A DNA stretch of 64,000 nt, from NCBI GenBank assembly GCA_949130485.1, contig OX422183.1:12622543-12686542 (forward strand), written 5' to 3'. The first letter of the stretch is position 1. Each line of letters opens with the position of its first letter. The notes below the pieces were generated by a model. The model ran no database searches. It worked only from the letters and a program-made list of their open reading frames with translations, and was not told the origin of the DNA. The position numbers and the translations under genes are program-made. Origin of the DNA: Agelas oroides. Its lineage: Eukaryota; Porifera; Demospongiae; Agelasida; Agelasidae. Below are positions 50,681 to 60,724 of the stretch, one piece after another.

Positions 50681-51190
50681 ATGGCGGTAGAACACGCAGT
50701 CTCACTCAAGCTCCCGACCTTCTGGACTTCCCAGCCAGAGGTCTGGTTCGCACAAGCTGAAGCCCAGTTCAACCTTCGAGGAATCACAGCTGATGACACC
50801 AAATACTTCTACGTCCTCACAGCGCTCGACCAGCAGACAGTGACGCGCCTACTAGACCTTATTAGCTGACCTCCAGTCGACGGCAAATACAAGAAGCTGA
50901 AGGATCGACTTATCGACACTTTCGGTCTCAGCAAGCGTGAGCGAGCTTCCCGTCTACTCCATTTTTGCCCCCTGGGAGACTCCAAACCCTCTACCTTGAT
51001 GGACGAAATGTTGGGACTTCTCGGTGACCACCCTCCCTGTCTACTCTTCGAACAGCTCTTCCTCGAGCGGCTCCCCGAGGACATCCGCATCCAGCTAGTG
51101 AACTCCAAGATCGAGGACCACTGTCAGCTAGCCAAACATGCCGACACTCTCTGGTCAAGCCGAGAAATGGAGTGTAACACCAACGCCGTA
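50681..51190 (+). pseudogene. gag capsid fragment (broken)
   Basis: Starts MAVEHAVSLKLPTFWTSQPE, passes FNLRGITADDTKYFYVLTAL and an in-frame TGA at 50867-50869, then GLSKRERASRLLHF and LERLPEDIRIQL. This is the pattern of Ty3/gypsy capsid proteins with the AEAQF / R-ERA motifs common in invertebrate elements. It ends abruptly where integrase begins, so pol has been deleted internally. Confidence 0.8.
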
Positions 51191-52225
51191 CAGCGTAGAC
51201 CACACGGACAGAAGATCAAAGCCCCACTCGAGAAGTTCAGCGTCCCTCAACACCGATTCGACCATATTCATGTGGACCTTGTAGGACCACTGCCACCTTC
51301 CAACGGTTTCACCCACCTCCTCACAGTGGTAGATCGATTCTCTCGCTGGCCAGAGGCCATACCTCTCAACGATACAACGGCTACCAGCTGTGCGCAAGCT
51401 CTGGTCTTCCATTGGATTGCTCGTTTTGGCATCCCAATCGACATGTCTTCTGACAGGGGGCCCCAGTTCACTTCACAATTATGGAAATCAATCGCCCAGT
51501 TGTTAGGTACTCAGCTCCACCACACCACAGCCTATACCACCCCCAATCTAATGGCCTGGTGGAGAGGTTTCACTGTCATCTTAAGTCTGCCCTATGAGCA
51601 CGCCTCACAGGTCCCAATTGGACACGAGAGTTACCTTGGGTGCTGTTAGGTATTCGGACAGCACCTAAGGAGGATTTGGAATGCTCCTCAGCAGAACTGG
51701 TATATGGCACCCCTCTTACAGTGCCTGGGGATTTTATATACAGCCACAGCATGTGCTGTGACAGCAAATTCCAACTTCAACATCTGCGTGATCAAGTCCG
51801 CTCACTGGCACCCATCCCCACATCTCAACATGGTGCAGTACCAGTCTCTCTTCCTCGTGATTTGCAGCAAGCTAAGTTTGTCTTCATCCGTCGAGATGCT
51901 CATCGTACGCCCTTCCAACGTCCCTATGAAGGTCCCTACAAAGTATTACAACCAGGCCCAAAGACCTTCAAAATTGACAGAGGAGGAAGGCCCGAAACAA
52001 TCACAGTCGACAGACTTAAACCTGCACACATGGACCTGGAACACCCTGTCCAGCCCTTGGTGCCACAATCTCGTGGACGACCTCTAAAGAATCCCCAACC
52101 TCCACCTGCAGATACGACCCAACACCACAACCCAGACACCCCCAAAAGCTTGCAGCAACAAAACACCCATTCAGGACGTCGCATCAAGTTTCCACAATGT
52201 TACATCTTGGTTTGGGGGGGAGCGG
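51190..52225 (+). pseudogene. Ty3/gypsy integrase fragment (broken)
   Basis: The rve core is visible: HVDLVGPLP with the first Asp, SSDRGPQFTS with the second, and NGLVERFH with the Glu after a one-base frameshift near 51543. A TGA follows near 51596, then the LLGIRTAPKEDL and SSAELVYG segment common downstream of the core, and a C-terminal chromatin-proximal region (GPYKVLQPGPKTFKI). Two breaks make it non-functional. Confidence 0.85.
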
Positions 52226-52344
52226 TGTAACGTAGGAGATTTACGGACTACACATAGATACTGAGAACCTCATGACCTTTGTGTAATGTATGCTAATTAG
52301 AGAGCACCACTTGTTGTGTTATAAGAAAGTTGTCATTTGCCACA
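52226..52344 (+). repeat. 3' LTR
   Basis: 119-bp copy of the 5' LTR, preceded by the G-rich polypurine tract. The differences from the 5' LTR (for example TGTAACG versus TGTAGCAG at the start, TTACGG versus TTACAG) allow a rough age estimate. Confidence 0.88.
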
Positions 52345-52482
52345 ATAGCATGGTTTCGAGTGCAATTTGGGATTAATAGCACGAGTAAATGGCTATTAAT
52401 TGCACAAGGCGAAGCCGAGTGCAATTATGCCATTCATGAGTGCTATTAATTCCAAATTGTACAAGAAAGCATGCTATTGATT
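52345..52482. repeat. Palindrome centred on GGCGAAGCC
   Basis: Reads ATAGCATGGTTTCGAGTGCA inward and closes with GCATGCTATT. The centre is CAAGGCGAAGCCGAGTG. It matches in design, though not in arms, the palindromes at 2016 and 22465. The LTR element is inserted exactly at its left end. Confidence 0.7.
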
Positions 52483-52890
52483 GCTAATCATAAACCTTGC
52501 CAAGTTGACAGTACACTACAATAAGTATGAGTATGTATGAGATAGGCAAGTTTATAGTATACAAGTTTACAGTACACTGTATAGTTTACAGCAAATTGTT
52601 GTTACTTACAAGCCACTGACCAATCAGTGAGCTATTACACTTTTGCACTGTTGACAGTCTGTTTTTCAACCAATCAGAGAGCTATTACACTTTTTCACTG
52701 TTGATTGTTGATAGTCTGTTTTTCAACCAATCAGAGAGCTATTACACTTTTTGCACTGTTGTTCAGCCAATCAGTGAGCTATTACACTTTTTTCACTGTT
52801 TACATGTACAAGAAAAACATGTTGCAACACTATTTGGCATTTATTTCACTGTTGTTAATGGAGCTTAACTATGGACTGTGATATAGTCAT

Positions 52891-53465
52891 ATGATTAGTA
52901 CATTTAAGCGCAGTGGAAGAATGATCAATAGTACAGTTCCTGATGGCAACTGCCTCTTTTGTTCGTTATCCAAAGCATTGCTTGGGACAGAAAAGTACCA
53001 CTACCGGATAAGAACGAGACTGCTTGGGTTTGTCTATGCTAATTCAAGCATTTTCATGTCACACATACAGCAGAGGTGCCAAAGTCAGGTGGAAGTCAGA
53101 GAATACTGCCTATCCATGGGTCATAGTGGAATTTGGGGAACAGAAATCGAGATACTTGCTGCTGCTACTCTGCTACAAGCACCTATCTACACATATACAG
53201 TGCGGACACAGACAAACTGAAACTCCTATCACTGGTTGAGATATCTCCCTTTGTCTCCTGCACACTCAGTTAACTGTGACTACCATGACTCCATTCGAAG
53301 GCTTGTTTACATGGCTAAACCACCAGACTATACTACCTTGAATTGTTCCACTTTAATAGGTCTCACTACGATATCATTGTTGCAGATAATGAAGACAGTA
53401 GGCTTAGCTTTCCACCTTTGTCTAACTTTGAATGTACTATTGTGTGCTAGTAGCTTTATATATGG
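52891..53465 (+). pseudogene. OTU-domain cysteine protease (broken)
   Basis: Reads TVPDGNCLFCSLSKALLG with the OTU catalytic Asp-Gly-Asn-Cys, HYRIRTRLLGF, MGHSGIWGTEIEILAAATLL and IYTYT. It is interrupted by TGA at 53218-53220 in the same frame (probably from Trp), then SYHWLRYLPLSP. A frameshift near 53335 is needed to reach SHYDIIVADNED, which holds the catalytic His. OTU proteins remove ubiquitin. Here the context is a transposon, where captured proteases (ULP1 in plant MULEs) are known. It lies just inside the presumed right end. Confidence 0.78.
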
Positions 53466-53580
53466 GTAACATGTAGTCCTCCTTTCCCTTCAATGCTGTG
53501 ACTTACACTCAAAGATGACATTTCCTCGCGTTTCTTCGATCTCATAGGTCAGCATGGCGATACAACACTGCAGTCAGTGG

Positions 53581-53617
53581 TAGCCTCGGTCCCACCAAGA
53601 GTCTGGGTACGAGGCTA
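53581..53617. mobile_element. Minimal foldback MITE, TAGCCTCG family (37 bp)
   Basis: TAGCCTCGGTCCCA and TGGGTACGAGGCTA frame just nine central bases. Flanks AGTCAGTGG (53572-53580) and AGTCAGTCG (53618-53626) are a 9-bp duplication with one change. It is the shortest copy in the window. Confidence 0.75.
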
Positions 53618-53962
53618 AGTCAGTCGAGCTATAGCGTAGCGCGTAAACATTTTCACGTGACATATCATGTGACCGGCAACATCATGCGTGACAAGCGACG
53701 TGAAGTATGCACACCCTTTGCACAGTGTGTTATTAAAACTGCACATGAAGCTTATAGATAGGGGTCCCGACAAAAAATCCAAGAACGAAAGAACTTGACT
53801 CAAGTATGCTGAAATCCAAGAACCAAGTGACCTTGTTTGTAAACTACAGTTACAATAGTTTCTATGACTTTCGTTCTTCCGAAAATAAATAAAGCGAACA
53901 GAGGGTTATGTGCCAAAATATGGCCATTATGCGATTTGTGATTTTATATGGGGGATTATATA

Positions 53963-55900
53963 TGAGATGGTGACATTTGATGAAGTGGTTGGAATCCTGA
54001 AACAGCTGAAGAGAGGTAAAGCCACTGGACCAGATGGTATTCCCAATGAGAAGATGATGTATGGTGGTACGAGGATGGTGGTGACTATGGTGCAGTTGTT
54101 CAACCTTGTTGTACAGCAAGCATGTTGCCCGAAGGACTGGAGGAGGAGCTACATAGTGCCACTTTACAAGGATGGGGATCCAGAGACAGCTGAGCAATTA
54201 TAGAGGAATTGCTCTGGGAAGTTGTGTGGCTAAGGTGTTGGCAAAGCTGCTTTCAAGGAGGCTGGGCACATTTGCTGAAGAGGAGATCTTAACAGAGGCC
54301 CAGGGAGGATTTAGATCTGAGAGGAGGTGTGTTGACCAGATACTGATCCTGAGGGGTGTGTGTGAGCTGAGGAGGAAAGAAAAGAAGGGGACATACATGG
54401 CATTTCTGAATGTAAGCAAGGCGTATGATACAGTTTGGCGTGAAGGGTTGTGGAGGAAAATGCAGCAGTACAGGGTGGAGGAGAAGTTTGTCCACATCTG
54501 TAGAGGATTGTATAAAGGGATTGAAGCAAATGTGGTGTTGGAAGGGGAACAGTCAAGATGGTTTCCGGTTGAAACAGGGTTACGCCAATTAAGGTTGCCT
54601 GTTGTCACTGCTGTTATACAGCATATACGTAATGGACATGATGAAGCAGCTAGAAGAAAAGGGTTTGGGAGTGGTAATGGATGGAATTTGGTGTGGGGGT
54701 CTGATGTATGCAGATGACATTGTACTGTTAGCGGAGACAGGTGCTGAATTGCAGGAAATGCTGGATGTGGTGGGTCACTATGCACAGGAGTGGAGGTTTC
54801 ATTTCAATGCACGGAAGAGCAAAACTATGGTAGTTGGAGCAAATATTGGAGAGAGCTGGTCGATTAGCGGAGAGCAAATGGAAGAAGTGATAGCATTCAA
54901 CTACCTAGGTGTTTGGCTGGATCGGAAGATCGGAGGGAATGTGCAGATGGAGAGAATGAAAGAGAATGCTGAGAAGTGGGCAGGAAGGACCGAGTGGATG
55001 AGTTAATGGCCAGATAGAGGTAGAACGAGGAAGGTTGGTGTGGGAACTTCTGGCTCGTCCAAGCCTTGAGCATGCAGCAAGTGTATGGTGGACAGGAGGA
55101 AATGTAGCCAGCAAAAGGTTAGAAGCTGTCCAGGACAGGGTTGGCAGGAAGCTACTTGGAGCAAGCAGGTCTGTGGCAGGAGTAGCAGTACGAGGAAACC
55201 TGAGGTGGAAGAAGCTAGAGGAAAGGAGGGAAGAAAAGAAGGTGCTCTATGGAAGGAGGGTGGAGAGGCTTGATGACAGTAGGATGGTCAAGATGATAAT
55301 GGAGAAGATGCAGGATTGTGGAAGTAGGGTGAGTATGATCTGTTGTTAAGGAAGTATGGGTTGGAAGGTAGTGAGACAGGGTCAGCAAGGGAGTGGAAAG
55401 AGTGGGTTCATGAGAAGAACTGCAGGGATTGGATGGAAGAAATAGTAGCTTGAAGTGGTATCAGATGGTGAAGGAAGAGGCAGGATTGGAGGAGTACACA
55501 AGGTCTTTGGTAGGTCAGGAAGGGGTAAGGCTCCAGTTTAGGCTGAGAACAGGATCAGCAGGCCTCTTCAAGGACAAAAAGCGGTGTAAGATGTGTGATG
55601 ATGAAAGGTGCGTGGTGTAACAGTGGTGAAGTGGAGGATATGGAACACTTTCTGGTGAGATGCGAGGAGTTTTGGTGGGAGAGACAGGACTTGTTAGAGA
55701 AGATAAGGCAGATGGAAGGGACACAAGAGTGGATAGATGAGTATGGAAGGGAGGGGGATAAGGGAAAGATGGTACTGCTGTTGGGAAGGCCGGGGTGTAA
55801 AGAGTTTGGAGACGGAAATGGGAGATAGAGTGGATGAGTGCGTTATGGAGGAAGTGAGGAAGTGGTGGCAGAGGAGGAAGGAACTGGTTTGCGGTGGAAG
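53963..55900 (+). pseudogene. Non-LTR retrotransposon reverse transcriptase, 5'-truncated
   Basis: The reading frames jump at about 54190 and 54595. RT motifs: LKRGKATGPDGIP, SNYRGIAL, AFLNVSKAYDTV and MYADDIVLLAE. The first catalytic Asp (FLD in active enzymes) is Asn here. After 55020 in a new frame comes the LINE C-terminal region (LARPSLEHAASVWW, RLEAVQDRVGRKLLG) and a CCHC-like end (KRCKMCDDE, then VEDMEHFLVRCEEFW). The endonuclease is absent and the 5' edge at about 53960 is abrupt. No poly-A or tandem tail was recognised. Confidence 0.85.
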
Positions 55901-55925
55901 TCCCCATGAACCTGGGCCCCTATAA

Positions 55926-57565
55926 CCCCCAAACTCGGCCCCCCCTTAACCATCAATAACCATGTCATGGGAGTCATAATTATAAATTATCCAGTTTATG
56001 TCTGGTGCTGTATCTGTACTATATCTGTGCTGTACCAGTATAGCTTCAACCATGCTCATGTATCTGTGATGGCCCAACGGGCTCAACTATTCCAATTAAA
56101 TTATAGATGTAGTTTGTTTCAGGCCCGTAGGCAGGGGAGGTTCGAGGGGGTTCGCTTGAACCCCCTCTTGGCTTTGAAAAGATTTTATACACCGCCTAGC
56201 AATACATTTTAAGTGCCCTACTGTATGTAAGTGGTCCACCAGCCATTGAAAATCAGCGCTGTTCAAACAAGCTTCGTTGCTGCTAAACACCACGTTTGTT
56301 TAAGGAGGGCCGGCGGATGAATACTTAACGCGCATGCAAGCGTTATGCAGCTTCGATGAAAGGACGCGCGCGTAAATACATCGCCATTTCAGGCGCTCTA
56401 CAGTTCATCAGAACAGTAGTCACCGCCAACAATGAAGCGGCAACTGATCAAGTCATGCCATCTTTCCGAAAACGGCGCATCAAGTCGTACGGTATTACGG
56501 TAGCCTAAAGTGACACAACCCATAGACAACCAGCATAAAACTTCTAAAACCGCTAAAACCTGTTGTAGACTAAAGTTATGTGATCCCTATTTCAAGCCAC
56601 ATATGGCCTAAAGACATCTTGCTGTCGTATAAGTTTGATGCTCGTCCGTCTTACATATTTTCAGTATTCTTCTGCATACTGTTTTACCGTCTGTCACCTC
56701 ACCTGCTTTTCTGCCGACCGTACTGCCTTCCCTAGCTCATGGAAATTCAATGTCAGCTGGCTTAGCTAATGTCAATATATATGGCAGCCAAAAACTGGAT
56801 GCAATACTCTGTGGACCATGTATAGGTACTACAGCTCGGCTTTTGTCCCAAAATGGCCTCAGAAGCAATCTCAAAGCACCTAATTTCAAAATAATTTCCT
56901 GGGGGAGCAGACCCCCAGACCCCCCTAGTCTTGCATACTTATATGCATGCATGCATGCACATCAGACATCCACGTAATCCCCCTTCTGAAAATCCTGACT
57001 ACGGGTCTGATCGGTGTACCTACCGTAGGCTACATGCAAGTATACAGAGCTGCAAGTCGGGATGACGCGCGGGTGGACACTAAAGTGTCAACACTTTTGG
57101 TCACAACTCGGGTAAGCAATGGTTCCAAAAAATCGTATATGGCTCAAAGTTTATGAAATACAAATACGTTCATGTTAAGATTGTTAGTTTGGCCATTGAA
57201 AAATCCTGTGTCGCATTAAGTCAAATTCGTTGATGGCAAATGTTTGGCCCTGTGTAGTCGCCGTGGGTTAGCTCTCAGCCTTAGCGCTTGCACCGTACGT
57301 ACTCAATGATTACTGCTTCCAGCTGAACTATCAAACTTGAGTAAGTCCCGTCAGGCTTGTGGTAGGTACGAGCACTGTTATGGCTTTTTCTCCCGGATCT
57401 TTTTCCTTTCTATAGTTGGGGTGTAACTGTAACAATTTATGTCACACAGAAGCATGACAAGGGATAGCACCAATAGCCAAGGGCTAATACTGAGGGTGTA
57501 CCCAACAATCAAACATACAATCACTAATTCTAGCTACTTCTTAGTCTAGGTCTGAGTCTGTTAAC
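55926..57565. other. No gene recognised
   Basis: Contains a duplicate (57085-57260) of the non-coding sequence at about 37885-38050 and CpG-rich patches at 56310-56480, but no frame with recognisable domains. Confidence 0.45.
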
Positions 57566-58117
57566 CAATGGCGTAGCCAGGAAACAGCCGATGCTAGGGC
57601 ACAGCATGGGCACACAACGTTTGTGAGAAGTTCAACGCAAAACGAAGAAAGAAACTTGGGGGGTCTGGGGGGGGTGCTTCCCCAGAAAATTTTGGAAGTT
57701 TTTGAGCTTCCCAGGGCGGTTCTGAGGCTATTTCAGGCCATACCGTCGCCTTGAATCAGGAGTACTCCCACTATGCCGGATTTGTGCGCGATGTAAAGTC
57801 ACTTCCATTACTCACGGCAAACTCGCGTGCAGTGAGATCAGGGGAGCGCACAAGACTTCGTTATAATAACTAAGTCTTCGTTATAATAACTAAGTCTCGT
57901 ACGCTCCCCTGATCTCACTGCACGCGATTTATGAGGATACAGAGAGCTATCTGCACTGCTAGATTCAAGACCTATATGTATTTTTAGCGCCCGATCGCGA
58001 ACGACAACACCACTTTCGGCGTCGATAATTTGCAAGCGTGCGCCTGTAGTTGGTGGGGCATGGCCTCCGATTGCTGGGGCACGTGCCCCAGTGTGCCCCA
58101 GCCTGGCTACGCCACTG
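57566..58117. mobile_element. hAT-like MITE (552 bp)
   Basis: Ends CAATGGCGTAGCCAGG and CCTGGCTACGCCACTG, with a perfect 8-bp duplication CTGTTAAC (57558-57565 and 58118-58125) as expected for hAT elements. Subterminal sequence matches the element at 12468. A strong hairpin (57824-57926) with arms of about 24 bp lies in the middle, its loop holding two tandem copies of TCGTTATAATAACTAAGTCT. No transposase. Confidence 0.85.
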
Positions 58118-58125
58118 CTGTTAAC

Positions 58126-60138
58126 AATGGGGAGATGGGTTCTTCATTCTCACTGGGGCAAGAGGACACAAGTTATTTGGAACTTCTGGTTTGGGGGTGA
58201 GAGCTGTCTTTGGACTTTAGAATCAGGCTTACTTGTAACCTCCTTATTACTGGAGGCACTAACAGCATTAATAAAGGTCTTGGCTTGCTTACTCTTCCTT
58301 CTCTTCCTCTCTCCCTTTGTCTTGGACGTCGGCTGTCACTTGTGCAGGCCAATAAAAGCTGACAGAGAAGCCGAAGACTTGGCAGTACATAGGGCATCAG
58401 TAAGGTTCAAATTACTTTGCTGTAGCTGTATGGTGAGTCCCAGAGGTACCCCCAGCAGGCTAAGGACGGCAAAGTCACCTTCCAACTGAGCGACTTTTCA
58501 AGTATAGGTTTGTCAGCCATTTTTTTGACTCAAGACTATAGACCTGACTTTGTTTACCTTATATAATGCCTCAAGTAAATTATTACATGTAAAACATTTA
58601 GTCGATGGAGCATCTGGATAGTATGCGGCCCTTTTGTAATAGTGGCAAGAAAGAGTGTTTTCAATGGACTGTAAATACTGTGGTGCAGATTTTTTGAGTA
58701 TGCAGAAGCTACCCAACTGAGATACCACCACTCTTGATTGTAGCCTTGATGGTGTAATGTATCCAAAATGAACAAGACTAACCTGCTCCTAATCATCAAT
58801 GAGCCACATCTTCAAACAAAACAAACAACAACAACAAAAAAGACTGCCTAAATATTACACGAATTCACCCACTATGCAAGACGCATTTGTAGAAAACCAG
58901 ATCTCATCAGCAGCACTGCGGTGACCGGGAATAGGGACTGATATATATATCTCATGCAAATGCAGTTAGGTGGCTGGCCATATCCATATATATGATACGT
59001 GCATATGATAGACAAGCCAGGAAGCCAAGTCATTTGATAATACATAGCTCTCACTAGCTGCAATCATGCCATGATTTGAGTGTATAAAGCTTTGCTAATG
59101 TATAGCTACCAGAAAACTCTTTGTGGTTCAACACAGACCAAGTTCAGGGTCTAAAATGGATTTCAAACCCATTATCTGAGATATTGGATGCATGGTTGTG
59201 TGATATTGTAAATTCAGTTCATACACTAATTTATACCTGGAAGTCAGTCGATTCCTAGTTTACTTTTCTGGTTCCTTTCAAAACGGTTTACTTGCCATTG
59301 GCAGCAGAAAAAAGGCCTTTTGTATTTAGTAGAATACTTTGTCAAAAAGTTCACATGTACAGTATAGATAATTGAATGGATAAATAGATGTGACTATACT
59401 CCTGATGCTAGTATTGCTGATTTGAGTTTGAATTAGCCTCATTAACATGCCATTGAGGGTTCATTATTTTATTTTGCTGCTTCAAAGAAAATAGCTAAGA
59501 CATTAAGCTCTGGAGCTTCTGACAGTACTCACAAAGCTTTACAGTTGCAGTACAAGGATTAGTACCACTTCAAACCTGCCAGAAATTTTTGCATACATAA
59601 TATTATGTACTCAATATCAGTCCTATAACTCACCTACATGAAAGTCGGGAATCACTTTCATCCCACCATTCATGTGTGCATATTTAGTATTGGACATTAA
59701 TTTTTTTTATTAACCAGCATGTTACACTAACCCCCACCTTTCCATTACTATATAATGGCGGGGAACTTTTGGTATAGGATCTTGTGTGAATGACATGCCT
59801 CATAGAGGCTTTGACTATATAATCTAGAGTAAGTGTGTCATTTGTGCACTTTATCTGTGGGGCCGTTTTATTTTTGGGGCATACCTACATATGGAGTACT
59901 ACCGTATTCTGTGATACTGCATTGCTGAAGTTGTGGTTGAAGTGAATTGCTTAACATTCTATGCAAACTTTGGTGGTCCAAGGACTGTCGTTTGGAGATC
60001 CATCACTTTCTTGTTTTATATGTACCCACATTTAGTACCAAAGTAGATTTTTTTTTGTATGCATGCTTCTTTTCACAGTTGTCAGTGATACAGCTGATTG
60101 TGTGATTTTGTTTAGTTTAGTTTGTTTTGTTGTGGTTT
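58126..60138. other. No gene recognised
   Basis: About 2 kb with short frames only. A plus-strand frame at 58091-58489 overlaps the hAT end and has no domain. The remainder is AT-rich. Confidence 0.45.
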
Positions 60139-60366
60139 ACCTGCATGGGATGACCCAGTTAATGAGGAAATCCCTAATAGCACTTAGGCTAATTTTAAGG
60201 GGTTCCCCGGGACCGACGGCTTAACGTCCCCTCCGAAGGATGTATTTTTGAGGTAGGGCTGAGTGCACCCAGAAGAGAAATAAATCTCTGCTGCAAGTGG
60301 GACTTGAACCCTGGACCTTTCGATCCACAGTCCAGTGCTTTAACCAATAGACCACCAGCAACCCCC
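60139..60366 (-). repeat. tRNA-derived SINE with conserved central domain
   Basis: The minus-strand head (about 60364-60287) has box A TGGTCTATTGGTTAAAGCA and a perfect box B GGTTCAAGTCC. An anticodon-like CTGTGGA hints at a His-tRNA origin. The body contains CCTTCGGAGGGGACGTTAAG, resembling the conserved central domains of metazoan SINE superfamilies, followed by a 3' part to about 60139. No target duplication was delimited. Confidence 0.75.
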
Positions 60367-60671
60367 TGGTCACCAGTAATGTTATAAATTGTCAATCCCA
60401 CATGAAGTGCTAGCAAATTGAGTTGTCAAGTCCTTATTTTACTCAGAAGGAATAGCACACTAACTGAACTGATGTAAAATAAAATGCAGGGATATCATAA
60501 AATTCAACCAAAGCACAACTAATGTTAGCATAAAATGTCCTGTTGCACTAGCTTCACACAATAAGAGTCTAAATTCTACAGTGACTGTTACTAGTTTACA
60601 AGTAGTTTTGAGGACACAACAACAGTACTGCTTTAAATTTGTTGTGCAACACACTATTGCAAAGAAAAAAA

Positions 60672-60724
60672 TCAGTCACAAGCATTTTTACTTTCAGGAT
60701 CTGATGCAGTGATGTTAGGGTTTC
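60672..60724 (-). CDS. Candidate terminal tail exon with stop
   Basis: Acceptor TACTGCAG, then GNPNITASDPESKNACD and TGA (60674-60672). It starts in phase 1, matching the donor of the exon at 60796. Ser/Asp/Glu-rich, no domain. Its NP-IT--DPE pattern echoes VSNPECKDTPDE of the exon upstream. Confidence 0.45.

Larger units (their letters stand above)
50532..52344 (+). mobile_element. Deleted Ty3/gypsy-like LTR retrotransposon (1.8 kb)
   Basis: LTRs of about 118 bp (50532-50649 and 52226-52344) start TGTA and end CCACA and differ at a few positions. After the 5' LTR comes TTGGTGACCCCGACTCC, a likely primer-binding site; a G-run (52211-52225) is the polypurine tract. Flanking ATAG (or AATAG) repeats at 50528-50531 and 52345-52348 are the target duplication. 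Inside, gag runs directly into integrase; protease, reverse transcriptase and RNase H are missing. It sits in the large transposon between CXXC and OTU. Confidence 0.88.
45733..53745 (+). mobile_element. Decayed DNA transposon: MULE transposase, SWIM and CXXC fingers, OTU protease
   Basis: Its ends are inferred from imperfect inverted similarity: left GGGTGTTGTTACTTTCACGTCG (with a MITE inserted in it) and the inverse of the right side, AAGGGTGT--ATACTTCACGTCG near 53700. Between them all recognisable modules read on the plus strand: transposase exons (45952-49620), a basic tail, the CXXC exon (50047-50381) and OTU (52891-53465). It is interrupted by an LTR element (50532-52344), a 442-bp foldback (47811-48252) and smaller insertions. 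It cannot be active: there are stop codons and frameshifts in the transposase and OTU parts. That one element carries all modules is inference from strand, order and flanks. Confidence 0.6.

Noticed and set aside
54198..54785. 195-codon minus-strand frame opposite the LINE
   Set aside because: It is the antisense shadow of the reverse transcriptase; its Pro/Ser-rich, low-complexity translation has no domain.
60287..60366. Functional tRNA-His gene
   Set aside because: The head lacks a convincing acceptor stem and runs directly into a SINE body with the CCTTCGGAGGGGACG block, so it is a SINE.
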